From Mercenaria mercenaria (Eukaryota > Mollusca > Bivalvia > Venerida > Veneridae), in contig NC_069366.1 of the NCBI RefSeq assembly GCF_021730395.1, positions 63,307,001 through 63,371,000 on the forward strand: 64,000 bases of DNA, given 5' to 3'. The notes under the pieces were generated by a model, which saw only the letters and a list, made by a program, of their open reading frames with translations, was not told where the DNA came from and did no database searches. The position numbers were made by a program, and so were the translations under genes. Each line of letters opens with the position of its first letter. The first letter of the stretch is position 1. Shown piece by piece: positions 45,693-59,000 of this stretch.

Positions 45693-46230
45693 TACATCAT
45701 TTCCAGTAAGTTAAGCGTCTATGCACTTTATATTCCCAGTAAGTTAAGCGCCTATGCAGTTCATATATGGTCGTAGGGAAACAACTAAATTTCCATAGGC
45801 CCACATTGTAATGTTTCCGGTCATGGGACTTTCCTAACATATAAACTTTTGATGCCACCTACTCGGGTTGAAAGTACTATCCAAGGACTATCGAAAAACT
45901 GCGGGAAATGTATATGTTGACCATCACTTTTGGGCACTTTTTTCTCTTTGAACTCGATTACCCATAGTCCGGCAATGATTTCTTTTTAATTTTCATAAAA
46001 ATGCCCTACTGATAGAACATGCATATTTCTCAAACAAAATGCATCATTTCATATTTTTTTAGCCAGTAATCATGAATTACAGTTTTATTTTATGAAATAA
46101 GATAGCTTTCAAACACATGCAACATATTTTGCACCAATGGGAGATCACTTTACATAGTAGATATATACCGCAGAATACCATATACTTTTTTCAACCAATA
46201 AGAGGCCTCGTTGGTTACTTCCCTCTGACC

Positions 46231-47296
46231 TAAAGAGATGTTCTTTCTTTTTTATATGATCAAAATATTGGTCAAAATGATAAAATAGACATTTACGAAC
46301 TGAAATATGATTACCTTTTCACTCGGATACCCATATGCTGAAAATCGCTGACAAAAATTTGGCGGCGGGACCTGCCTGTGTTCTGAGATAGAGATAATAT
46401 TTGACTTGAATCAAGAAAAACATGATATATCAACCACCATACTCCTATTATTTTACCCATATGGTTCAAATGAGGAATGCGTATTAATAAATGTCTCGTC
46501 TTATTGCTTGCATGTATATTTCATGAATACGCTGATATTTCTGTCGACGGTGGGTCTATTTCTTACCCAACCCACCACCAAAATCGCGTGTATGCACCTT
46601 ATGCGCCTATCAGACAACATTGGGATGCAAGAGTGTAATCAAAACTGAACGATTATATAGCAATAAATGGTAAAATAAAGAAAAATTAATTAATTGAAAT
46701 TTATATGTACATTACACAGAACCAGGGGAGCAGTCGAAATAAGCACCGTACGTCCAGAAATTGCAGGAATTTGACTGCTGATGCTCCATTCTACAGCCTG
46801 TGTTAGAAAATATGACGTGCAGTACATGTTAAAAGTGTAATTCCACAATAAGTAATTTACTTTTTACCCGACTGGCAAAAAACTGACACATAAGTCTTCA
46901 TGTAGTCCCGAAAATAATGCAAAGAAGTAGGAAAATTCTCAAATGACCACTATTTTTAATGCCTTCTTCAGTTTCTGTAGAAGAAAAAATGTATTACAAG
47001 GAAAGTACCATGCATTTATGTCAACGTGTTAACACAGTCTAACGAAAAATGTCATTGAAGTCACTCAAAATCAACGGAACACCATAAAAATAAGCAAAAA
47101 ATAAGTATTTTGCTATTAAAGGGAGGTAATTCAGATTCGTATTATCCTCTATTGTCAATCGCAATTGATAAATTGTTCCCCTTTAGTGTAAAATATCGTT
47201 CATTCCGTATTTCTCACATAATTAGCGATATGCTAACGCAATTACGTGACTATACTTCAATAAATCAGCAGTGATTCTATCTATAAAGCCCCCTAT
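46231..47296 (+). repeat. 1066-bp direct repeat, copy 1
   Basis: It runs from TAAAGAGATGTTCTTTC to AAAGCCCCCTAT, nearly identical to 47893-48958. An 80-codon open frame (MNQEKHDISTTILLLFYPYG...) is identical in both copies but resembles nothing I know. Confidence 0.92.
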
Positions 47297-47892
47297 CTAC
47301 TGTTCAAATAAACCTTTGAAAGAGTTACTTTTTTCATTTTTCGAAAATAGAACTGCAAATAAAGTAAAAATGATATTAGCGACTGTTTCAAATACAGAGT
47401 TGTCTAAATTTTATACAAATTAACACAAAATGTATGAGAATGAAAAAGATCAAGGTCCAGCTGTATCATTCCAGACATTCACTGGGCTTTTTTTTATAAA
47501 AAAGAACGCTATTTTAAATATTTTTGCCAAATAAGATTCATTTCTTGATTTCCCGATTGATGCAGAGTTATCTTGTTCCAGTTTTTGCTTACATTATTCA
47601 CAATTGTGCATGTATAGGCTTGAAATTCAGTCAAAATCAGATAAATATGCACAGAATAGTATCTACGCACCGATATAGCTTTCTGGGACGGAAAAGTACC
47701 TCTCTGTCACATCAGTACCAAAAGTATTCCCATATTTATGATAATATTTCATGAAAAATATATGTGAAGACGCGTTTTATGTTTTAAAAGTTTTAAAAGA
47801 GGCATTAATTTGCAAATAAAACACATTCAACGTGTATTTCTCTGTTTACAGCCACCCACGTGGCATGACAATATAGCAATTCAGGGTGCCGT

Positions 47893-48958
47893 TAAAGAGA
47901 TATTCTTTCTTTTTTATATGAACAAAACATTGGTCAAAATGATAACATAGACATTTACGAACTGAAATATGATTACCTTTTCACTCGGATACCCATATGC
48001 TGAAAATCGCTGACAAAATTTTTGCGGCGGGACCTGCCTGTGTTCTGAGATAGAGATGATATTTGACTTGAATCAAGAAAAACATGATATATCAACCACC
48101 ATACTCCTATTATTTTACCCATATGGTTCAAATGAGGAATGCGTATTAATAAATGTCTCGTCTTATTGCTTGCATGTATATTTCATGAATACGCTGATAT
48201 TTCTGTCGACGGTGGGTCTATTTCTTACCCAACCCACCACCAAAATCGCGTGTATGCACCTTATGCGCCTATCAGACAACATTGGGATGCAAGAGTGTAA
48301 TCAAAACTGAACGATTATATAGCAATAAGTGGTAAAATAAAGAAAAATTAATTAATTGAAATTTATATGTACATTACACTGAACCCGGGGAGAAGTCGAA
48401 ATAAACACCGTACGTCCAGAAATTGCAGGAATTTGACTGCTGATGCTGCATTCTACAGCCTGTGTTAGAAAATATGACGTGCAGTACATATTAAAAGTGT
48501 AATTCCACAATAAGTAATTTACTTTTTACCCGACTGGCAAAAAACTGACACATAAATCTTCATGTAGTCCCGAAAACAATGCAAAGAAGTAGGAAAATTC
48601 TCAAATGACCACTATTTTTAATGCCTTCTTCAGTTTCTGTAAAAGAAAATAATGCATTACATGGAAAGTACCATGCATTTATGTGAACGTGTTAACACAA
48701 TCTAACGAAAAATGTCATTGAACTCACTCAAAATCAACGGAACACCATAAAATAAGCAAAAAATAAGTATTTTGCTATTAAAGGGAGGTAATTCAGATTC
48801 GTATTATCCTCTATTGTCAATCGCAATTGATAAATTGTTCCCCTTTAGTGTAAAATATCGTTCATCCCGTATTTCTCACATAATTAGCGATATGCTAACG
48901 CAATTACGTGACTATATTTCAATAAATCAGCAGTGATTCTATCTATAAAGCCCCCTAT
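47893..48958 (+). repeat. 1066-bp direct repeat, copy 2
   Basis: It is a second copy of 46231-47296 after a 596-bp spacer, with only scattered substitutions and small indels. Confidence 0.92.
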
Positions 48959-48959
48959 G

Positions 48960-50000
48960 TATCGATCGTCGCCCGAAAATAATTTTGATATTTATTCATT
49001 TTTTTTTTGTCGAAAATGACGAAAAATAGGGTCGCCGGGTCTGAGTAACGAAAAATCAACGAATTCTGGCCTAAGTATAGGTTAATAAATGGGAGAGCGC
49101 TCCCATGTATTTACCTGTTTATTACATGTTTACCTATAATATAGTATGAAAAGTTTTGTGTGTCATTTTTATTGGTACTGGCATCTACTGGCATAATAAC
49201 TTCCAGCTTTTCAGTTACTATATGTTTAAGAGACTATATACTGTATAACATCAAATGCCTTGATAGTTGTACTATGTTGCTTATAGCATAATTTGGGGTT
49301 GAAAATAAGTTACATCGCGAAGAATAGACGATGTTACGCTGAAGAAGATAAAGCTAAAACTGAAATATTCGCTGTTTTACCTCCATGAAATGTCAATAGC
49401 ACATGTGACGTCATTTCTTTTTACGGACGTTAATTTCCCGCGCTAACGTCAGGGCCATTATCGATGATGGCCCCGGGGCTAATGTGATGATGTGATGATG
49501 CATGACGCAATGCGAAAACAGGAGCATTTTCAGCATAAATTTGTTACTTTATAGGTACTCATGTAATAAACTTGGATATTCACCTCATCCTAATACAATA
49601 ACTGTTTAATATTCTACATAATTACATCTTTAATTGGCATATATCAAATGTAAATCGGGGATAAGTCATACCATAATCTTGTGAAAGTCTTACTACATTC
49701 CTTAATTTAAACATATTCCATGCAGGGACATTTGCAAACATGTTTTTATCCAAGGTGTTGGTTTACATAAAGCCCCGCCCGTGAACATTTGTTTGTAAGG
49801 TAACTACCCGGTATCCAGGAAGTAAAAACACTCTGTTTTATAATAATCTAATCATCGGAACATGTGTCTTATGCTTAAGTTTATTTAAGACTTATTTCTG
49901 AATACTGATTTACAGATTTTTCTTCTTAGATCTTATATTATTTTACACTTTAAGCATACGGAAAACTTTAGACAATTAGATAAAACGACTCAGGACATAA
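48960..50000. other. Upstream region of the TRIM-like gene
   Basis: No gene. A stretch at 49255-49360 (CCTTGATAGTTGTACTATGT) is related to 37470-37560. The promoter of the gene at 50006 should lie here, but no clear core element is seen. Confidence 0.45.
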
Positions 50001-50420
50001 ACAAAATGGCGACCGCTGGTAATTTATCTGGAAAGTTAGAGGGCGGACACGAAACGTTTTCTGACTTTGCATGCTCACTTTGTGAGAAGGAAGGGAAACG
50101 CGTGGACGCTGCTAAATACTGTGAAGAATGTTTTGTCTACATGTGTGACTCTTGTGTCAGGACACACAACAGGTTTCCGCTTAACTCGAAACATAAACTG
50201 TTGGATCAAAGCCAGTTTACGACGCTGAGTCAGCCTGCACTGAAGTCATTCCCAACAAAGCGATGTTTGAAACATCCCGGAGAATTAATCAATATCTTCT
50301 GTGAAGACCACGATGTTGTGTGTTGCAGTGTTTGCAAGGCCCTTGATCACAGGTAGACTTACTACTTTCTAAGTTATATCTTAAAAGACATTGCAATGCA
50401 GTCGTTATTTGAACTAAATG

Positions 50421-50650
50421 ATTTGTTTGGGTTTAACGTCGCGCCGATACAATTATAGGTCATTATAGCGACTTTCTAGGAAAACCCCAGGTGCCCCTCT
50501 GCATTATTTCATCACGGGCGGCCCCCTTGGTAGAACCACCGACCTTCTGTAAACCAGCTGGATGGCCTCCTCACATGAAGAATTCTACGCCCCGAGTGAG
50601 GCTCGAACCCACATTGCCGATTAGAAATCAGCGACATAACCACTCGGCCT
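50421..50650 (-). mobile_element. SINE copy in the TRIM-like intron
   Basis: Reverse of the 35860-36115 family: tail complement GGGTTTAACGTCGCGCCG, head complement GAGTGAGGCTCGAACCCACA and CGACATAACCACTCGGCC. Confidence 0.87.
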
Positions 50651-51626
50651 CTGAACAAGTATAGGAACTATGTTAATGATGTACGCTATCTTGAAATCAG
50701 TACATTATTACCTTGGTATATTTGTAGGTTTGATTTAAAAGCACGCTCGACTTCTAAAGATCGCCGCCTTTAATAGCTCGTAATGATTATGATATCCTAT
50801 TTCAGATTTGACATATTGATTGCATAAACGTTTTGTAATTTTTCTCGTGTTAAACACAATAAATACTAACTTTTAAGGAGTTAAATACAAAAACAAGATA
50901 CGGTAATTGGCATTTAATTGTGTGTCTGTAGTATTTCAAATTAGAAATAAGAATATGGATATCTTTATTGTTTTTATTTAATCAAGTATCTATTACAGCA
51001 CGTGTACTAAAACGCAGAATTTACCTGAAGCCGCTAAAGGTGTGCTGTTGAGCAAAGAATTCCAAAATATCAAGAAAGAAGCAAAAACGTTCCTATCAGA
51101 CGTTAACAGCGTGCTTGCAAATCGTTCAGCCGACATTTTGTGTATAGCCAAGGAGAAAGATAATATTAAGCAAACTATTGCAAATTTTCGAAAGAAAGTG
51201 AACAAATACTTTGATACTTTGGAACGGAAAAGTCTTGATGAACTAGATTTGAGAGAGAAGCGTATCACTACAATTATTGACCAAGATATGAAATTCCTTC
51301 GTACAACAAAAACAAAGGCCAAAAACATTCTTAAACAAATGGAGCGATTCAAGGGAGATAATGAATGTGAACTTTTCGTTCAAGTTAAAAATGGCAAGAA
51401 TTTCGTTCATGATAATATGGAGAATGTTCAGCATATTTTAAAATCTGAACGAGAAGAGTCTATCAAATTTATCATACATCGTGAAATCGAAGTCTTTCTT
51501 AGCACCATAGACACGTTAGGGACATTTTCCAAAACACGACTTGCGTCTGCATCCTCAAAAACTCGAGTGGTCGTTCCGAAAAAATCTCCTGTTTCTCAAA
51601 CAAAACAAGCTGATACAGTAACTTCT

Positions 51627-51867
51627 GGCCCCGTGTTCACAAAACACTTTCAGTCTCAGCTGAGTTTGATAATGAAACTTAATTTCTCATTTATATCTAA
51701 ATAGCATGTTTAACCCAAAATTTTATAATAATTATTTTAAAGTGTCTTATTTTCATATTGATGAGTCGTCTCATTTAGGAATTTAAGTTGAAGTTTTCGT
51801 CAAAACTGATTTAATTTCAAACTCAAAACTCAGCTGAGATCGAAAAATGTTTTGTGAACACGGGGCC
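51627..51867. mobile_element. MITE inside the TRIM-like exon
   Basis: The ends are inverted: GGCCCCGTGTTCACAAAACA on the left and its complement (TGTTTTGTGAACACGGGGCC) on the right, continuing into TCTCAGCTGAGTTTGA on both arms. The element is 241 bp. The flanks (ACTTCT and TGATGACC) do not show a clear target duplication. Removing 242 bp restores the reading frame into DDLDHYQTQLL. Confidence 0.85.
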
Positions 51868-53513
51868 TGATGACCTTGATCATTATCAGACACAACTACT
51901 TGGAAGATATAACGTGCATGAAAAATCTGACTCTAACCCGTGTTTTATAAGAGACATGTGTCAGTTACCAGATGGAAATATTCTTATCACTGACGATTAT
52001 AATTTGAAACTGAAAAGACTTGATCCGTCATATAAACTCATTGATTCCGTAAAGCCAACAAATGTTTCAAATTTTTGTCTTCAAAGTGTGTGCGCTGTGG
52101 GGTCTGATGAGATTGCTGTGTCACTGTCGTTTATAATGAAAATACAAATTGTTTCTGTGGGAAGAAGCCTGTCATTGACGAGATCATTCAGTACCGGTAG
52201 CTACTGCAATGGAATAGCCTACGTTGATGATAAACTATATGTGTGTTGTGAGGACGCTAATTCGTCTGCAGGTTGTATAGAAGTGTATAACAAAGCCGGG
52301 CATCACGTTCTCCGGGGCAATTATCATCTGTACCAGAGTATATCACAATCAGCGACGACGACCAGCATATATTTGTTACAACGTTCGGCAGTGATTCACT
52401 TACTATGCTTGCTTTTACTGGCAATATTGTCACCACATTCAGTGACAAAACACTGAAATATCCTGGTAGACTGTGTACAGATGGTAGAGGTCACGTGTTT
52501 ATATGTGGGAATGACAGTAATACCGTCCATCAGATTACTCCAGAGAATAATAGGATGGAAGTTATATTGAGCGAAGCTGGCGGGATATGGGAACCATTAG
52601 GAGTTTGCTTTGATAGGAAAACGTCCAGACTCTTGGTCTCTTGTAAATATTCAAACGAACTTCTTGTATATAATCTGAAATAGATGAACAAGATGAATAA
52701 GTAACAAATAAATGTTAGCTGAACGACACAAATAATGTTATTTACATTGAATGATAGACCAGACAAAATGAAAAGTGAGATTTACACTTAAGTATGACAA
52801 GGTGGGGATGAGCGAGTTGTTGTGATAAATGTTGTTGGTTTCAGGAACTTACACTATTGAATGCAATAAAATCTGGTTAGATTAAATATATAAAAGTTCA
52901 GTAATAAAAGAGCATGGACATTTCTTATTGAAAACGTAATCGACAAGGTGGGAGAATCTTTTACATTTGAATGTAATCTTTACACGAAAGGCGTCAAATA
53001 ATACTCAATGATGTATTATTACGAAAGAAAACGATTAAAGATAATTAAAAAAAGGAACAGAAGTTATATTCACCAAATTATATGGCACTAATCTAAACTA
53101 AGAACTATTTCAAAGGTATTTTCTATAGAGAGTGGTATGAAGAGTTATAACATACTAGTATGCGGAAACAGGTAGATACAACTTAGTAACAGATAGACAT
53201 TATAATATTATAAAGTATTGGTTGAAAATTAGCAATTGTGACCAGGTTAAATATACAAAACAAATATATATTTCTATGTAAAATTGTATAGATCTAAATC
53301 CTCGCAAAATAAACTGGGTCTCCAAGGTGAAATTTTTGTTATCAAAATTAGGATTCTATCATGTTTGGCTTGCTCAGAGTGTAGGAGACACAAAAATCTT
53401 TCTTAATGTTCTAAAACAGCGTCTAAGGGACATTTACATACAGGATTAGAACACATGAATGAATCCAGTCGAGCACTATTTTACAAGAATATATTTGATT
53501 TCAGTTTCAGTAA

Positions 53514-53765
53514 TTACCTAACAATTATAAATATAAGGAAGTTTGTATATATATTGAAGATATGCTGATGGATCTTGTTTGATTTATTGCATAATAAAGA
53601 TTCTTCTTCTTCATCATCATCTCTGAGGAGGAAGTTTTTAAAGTCAGAAGGATCTGGATTCGGATGAATGTTGTCGGCAATCAGCAAGTGAACGTAAAGG
53701 AAATGCAGCAAAATACTACACAGGATGGATGTGACAAAGTGGACCCTGTATGCTCCTGACCTCAT
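53514..53765 (-). mobile_element. Possible LINE ORF2 N-terminal fragment
   Basis: The 83-codon frame contains LYVHLLIADNIHPNPDPSDF, like the (S/A)GDIHPNPGP motif near the N-terminus of many invertebrate non-LTR ORF2 proteins. An acidic run DDDEEEE follows. Nothing else of the LINE is seen nearby. Confidence 0.45.
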
Positions 53766-53969
53766 TTTTATGCCCCTTTTTACTTACCCTTTCCCCTCCC
53801 CCCTTTTCCCATTCCCATTATAATATATTTCATATAATTGAAATGTTGGTTGTTAATACAAATGCTGGCTGTTGAGGCTCTTCCAGTGTTTGGGACCTTA
53901 AGTGTAGTAAAATTGTTGGTGTTTATTAAAATTTATTACAGTTCGTTCCGTATTATTATTCAAATATTT

Positions 53970-54715
53970 ATTTTTTGGCCTGCGATGCGTCTGCGGAGCC
54001 CATGGACTGCCCGTATCCTCTTTTCCGTGCGGCTTCCGTGTGGAGGCAGGAGGCGGCAGTGCGATTTTCGTACGGATTCACGGACTCCACAGCCTCTACG
54101 ATTTTGTTTAGCAAAAAGTTATACAAATTTGAAAAAAACAAACTCGGAAGCCCGTAGCCGGTAGACATATCGTAGGTGGCATTGCACAATTCCCGCACGG
54201 TCATCGTTAGAAGGCCGCGCTCTGATCTTGCAGCAAACACATGATTTTCCATGGACATGGTGCCCAAAAGAAATCATAAGGAGATTGTAGACTCGTGGGA
54301 CCTTCGCGCGTCCCTCGCACAGCTGCCGCAAGGTTGCCGCTTGCTGCTCGTGCAGTACCCGCGAAACCGCACAGATACTGAGAATCATTGCGCGGCAACC
54401 TTACAGCGGCCGCACCATTGCCGTGCGGCGGTCTTGATAGAGGCAAAACATTTTTCAGGTTGTTATATATATTAGTACGAATTCTTTGGGAAGCTTGCGG
54501 AGACTGCACGACAACTGCACTGAAATTGCACGTTTTCCGTATAATCTCCGTTCAGTGTCCATACGGATTTCTCCCGGCTTCCCCCGAAAGTCTGAACATA
54601 AAATGGCACGATGCTCGTATATAATGTGAACACATACGCCGTAGCCCGTAGCCACCTACGATGCCCGTAAAACCGCAATTGCACCGTGCACCCGGTAAAA
54701 TATGCAATTTTTAAT
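53970..54715. repeat. GC-rich block of unknown nature
   Basis: It contains many CCGTGCGG/CCGCACGG-like motifs, GCGGCAACC/GGTTGCCGC inverted pairs, and the pair CATATCGTAGGTGGCATTGC (54167) versus GCCACCTACGATG (54650). Open frames in several frames look compositional. It is flanked by AT-rich DNA. Confidence 0.55.
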
Positions 54716-56025
54716 ATCGTGTATTGGTTGATTAGTTTGAGCTCCATATAAAGTGTCGGTACACCTGAGGGAGAACAAGCAGGGGTTGATATATGGGTTT
54801 AAACGCGTTTTCATTTATGAACGTAACTGATATTCAATCTTAGTTTTATAGGTGAATAAAGTTGTTTGTTCAATATGATAGTATTATCTTTACAATGTGT
54901 TCATGTGGTGTCCTTTCAATATTTCTCAATGAATTCCACTTAAACTGAGGCTGGTGAGGCGGGAGGGGGTACATTTCATTACTTCTCACAGATTAATTAT
55001 TTTGCATAGCTGTGTTGTATGTTTCCAAAAAAAATTAATGTCGTAGGAAATAAAATCTAAAAGGAGACAGAAGACCCTCTCCATTGTATTGGACAACATT
55101 TTTGTCAAGTTTGGAAATGCTGCTTTCCGACATTTAATTGGTATTCCCAAGAGAACTAATTGTGCACTGTGTACCCATGCAAAATCGTATGGGATATACT
55201 TACTGGCAATGAATCATCATAATCGTGTTTAGAAAAGAAAGGCATGAAAAAAAAAACGCATTAAAATACCACCTCATTCGGCAAAGCTTCCCTTATCATA
55301 ACCTGTGAAAACATTTTACTGAATTTTACTTAAGTCATTCAAACACAGTCTTAAAATATGTACTACAAGCGAAGGGTTTTTATTTTTTTATTTTTTTTAA
55401 TAACCAGGCGGCATGATAAATGTGCATTTGTAAAGATAAGAAATGGTTCCAGGATTCTGCCACGCACTAGAATTATTTCTGCCAAATTTGGACTAACTTT
55501 CATGACAATTATTATTCATGATTTCAAGTGTAAGATCATGCTAAGCTCTTTAACGCGTTTTACGCACTGACTTACTGTGTCTTATAATTTGTCTAGAAAT
55601 AGCAAATTGATAAAAAAAACCATCTCTAATTTCCTTCTTTGACTGCTAGATAAAAATAAGAACTAATTAAAAAAGATTGAAATTATAAACACATGACAGG
55701 TCCTTTCCGATTACGCTAAGCCTTTTAAAAAAAAATATTTTGTCTTTTTAAGTTTTTATTCATCTGTTTGTTTAAAATTTCATAATTGTTTTTTACCTTT
55801 TCATTGCTAAATGAAATATCAGTCACAGGAATGACAGCCCTTTCCGATTATGTTAAGCCCTTTCCGCGGAAAAAAGCTCACTCCGGTTTACCGAAATAAA
55901 AAGCTGATTTCATCGTAAATTTGCATAATTTAGGAGAGGCGACGCCAAAGGAATACTTTCTTATGTTGCTGAAGCGGACGTCTATTAACATTGATCGATT
56001 TTTGTTTACTAAATAATTGTGAAAG

Positions 56026-59000
56026 ATGCCATCTAATGATATTGGTGACTGGTACCGAGGAATTCCACAAATATCCAAATACTGGTTCACTGGGTCAGTG
56101 ATCATTCCGCTTGCTGCAAGATTTAATTTCCTGGATTTTAATAATCAAATTTTGTTGTTCGAACCTGTTATTTACAAATTACAGGTAAGTGAAACATAGT
56201 TCTGTCACTGTTACTTAACCAAGTCGGAGAACTCTCGACTTAAATCGTGACTTGGCTCTTCTTCGAAAGACTTAAATTATCTTAAGTGTTAAAAATTTAT
56301 CACATGGGTGATGTGTTTTCATTTAGATAACATGCTATTAGAAATAGACTTTACAAGAAATAATGTTTCTTAAAACTGATAATAATGTTTCTTAAAACTG
56401 TTAAAGAACTATAATGCTAAAACAAAATTCCCCAATAATTTGCACTTTTAAAATTTGAAAGAACTCAAAAATAATTTGCGCATTATAAAAATTAGTCTTT
56501 GACGGATTTTTATTTCTTAAGCTACTTGATTGAGAACTATTGTTCATATCGAAATAATGCCTGTTGTATTTGGTACATAACTATAAGGTCTGGGAGCGCT
56601 TACCAATTATATATGATATGTAAGCAGATATACTGTCAATAACAACGTAGATTAGGACGATGCCCAAAGATAAACTTTCTGAAAAGGGGATAACTCCAGC
56701 AGACTTCCGGGTTGAGGCGATTATCCAGTAGACTGACCCAGACCGTACGCAGTCAGTGCACCCCTGATCTAGATCTATATTATTTCGATTCTAACACGTT
56801 ATCAATAATAATTATGTACGTCTTTGCCGGTATCTAGATCTATGCCGTCTATGGCCATGACGTAATAATTGTGACGTCAGAAAAATGAATTGTTTAAGAA
56901 ATAATATTATCTCATCCAGTGATTTGTCGTTGAATAAATCATTGTTTGGAGTTCAGATGCGAAGGAATTATATCACGAGGGCGCAGCCCTCGTGATATAA
57001 TAATACGCATCTGAACGACAAACAATGATTTATTCAAGAGCAAATCACTAAATGAGATATATTATTTCGATTCTAACACGTTACCAAGGATTTTTTAATT
57101 ACATCCTTGACGCCATTCATTAAATATTTGCCCGTTTTCAATCGGTTTCTTTTCCAGCGCGACGCTATGCTGTTAGACGCCATGACGTAATAATTATGAC
57201 GTCACAACAGTGATTTGTTGTATAATAATTCAATGTGTTCTGCCTTCTTTGTTTAATAGGAAAATGAATCGGATCGTGTTAGAATTAATAATAACACACA
57301 GTTTTCAGCCTTCTTTGCTTAATAAGAAAACAAATCGGGTCATGTTAGAATCCTTTATATAAGTATTAAGTCCTATGTTGTGAACACACCACGCTGATCA
57401 TTGATTTTAAATGGAACTAGATTCTAATATCTTACGGATAAAATATTTTTGTATAGCAGATATGCTGCGCTGGGCACTAGAGGATTAATGACATATTTTT
57501 CAAAACGTGTAAGAATGTTCATTAATGTACGTCTAAAATAACAACGGAGAGTTTAATTATTCTATACCATTTTCTTAAAATCTAAGCGGACCATCAATAC
57601 AACCTGATGCTATGAATAAACAGTGAACAAACGGAAACTTTGAAAGTATATAATCTGTATTCCGGGAAGATTAATGCAAAATGTAAATTCTGGTAGTCGC
57701 TTCTGACAAACGGGCATTCACAATCTACATTCTGCAGAAATCATTTTTTTGCAAGCCGTGTTAATCAGACCCGCTCATTGAACGCTGCAGTCTGTAAAAT
57801 ATTTAATAAAAGGCAATCGATCGCATTAATGCAATGTTTTATGACTCTTCCACTGTGCTATTAATCTGCTAGACATCTTTTAGAACGAAAATCCATTACA
57901 TATAACCAAACGTATGTTTCATTTCAAAATTTCCCTTGTACGTCTTTCTGTGTGTCTGTATCTACGTGGGCACGTTGATCTGACTTTATTTTAACAATCG
58001 TTCAACGATGAGCAAGAAAAAGTTTGTTTTGGGTTTAATAACGGTGTTTTCCAACACTATTGCACTTATTTAATGGCGTGCAGTTAACCTAACCAGTGTT
58101 TCTTGTCTGCATTAGAACAAACCTGTTCTCCGCAAGTAACTGCCAACTTCCCCACATGAATCAAAGGTGGAGGGCAAATGATTTCAGACATAATGTCATT
58201 ATCAAAGCGTCACGGAGAACATACGCCTCACAAGGGGATTGAACTTACGACCCCGTGTTTCGTAGAACTGCGCTCTCCCTATTGAGCTAAGCGGACGGGC
58301 TGGGAAGGAAAAAAGATATAAAGTTGTATTTGAAAATGGTCGTTCAGACGAAAATATGTGCGAACCTGACCTGGATGCTTAAAATTAGATAATAAAAGTT
58401 CTAGAGGGTCGACGTGGATACTGTCAATATACATTTTCTTTGTCCTTTTTGGTACAGTTCACGAAAATGTTGTGACTTCAGTGCCATTTTAACCAATAGC
58501 TGGACCAAAGGGATTCATTCAACTCGTATGATTCTATTTCCTCTATTACAGATATGGAGATTAGGGACTTCAGCACTGTAACATTCCTCTACAGTCTATT
58601 ACAGATGACGAAATTCGTGACTACATTGCTGTATTATTAAATTTCTGGGTCATACCTCATTAAAATGTACTTCAGTATAATTCTGGTATAATAATAATTT
58701 TTTCTACAACAGAAATGGAGATTGGTGACATCAGTGCAGAATTATTCTATAGCTGGGCCAAAGATATCAATTTACCTCATAAACCTCTATTTCCTCAATT
58801 ACAGAAATGGAGATTGATGACTCCAGTGCTGTATTACCCAATTTCTTGCCCAAAGGGACTCATTTTCCTCATTAAAATTTATTTCTATATAAATAATTTC
58901 TTTGTTACAGATATGGAGATTGGTGACTTCAGTACTGTATTATCGAATAACTCCAAGCACGGGATTCAAGTACCTCGTGAACCTCTATCTCCTGTATTCA

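Larger units (their letters stand above)
50006..52683 (+). pseudogene. B-box / coiled-coil / beta-propeller TRIM-like gene without RING, probably broken
   Basis: Exon 1 is 50006-50352 (MATAGNLSGKLEGG...), donor GTAGAC. Exon 2 starts at 50999 after TATTACAG, with phase 2 joining to give ...KALDHSTCTKTQ. Residues 20-65 form a B-box 1 (CSLCEK...YCEECFVYMCDSCVRTH). Residues about 90-118 form a B-box 2 (CLKHPGE...FCEDHDVVCCSVC..DH). A charged helical region of about 150 aa follows (coiled coil), then propeller-like segments (CQLPDGNILITDDYN, LCTDGRGHVFICGNDSN) ending at TAG 52681-52683. There is no RING. Exon 2 is interrupted by a MITE at 51627-51867. Downstream of it, reading continues to about 52330, where the frame changes once before YITISDDDQHIFVTTFGS. 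Related RING-less B-box proteins are common in bivalves. It could be a pseudogene, a damaged allele or partly an assembly error. Confidence 0.8.

Noticed and set aside
46231-48958. LTR retrotransposon
   Set aside because: The repeats do not start TG or end CA, no primer-binding site or polypurine tract is visible, and the spacer has no retroviral-type coding sequence.
53975-54655. Protein-coding gene in the GC-rich block
   Set aside because: Open frames occur in almost all frames as expected from composition; no domain or splice structure.
58230-58303. Possible tRNA gene on the minus strand
   Set aside because: It is continuous with a SINE body and tail found at other loci.
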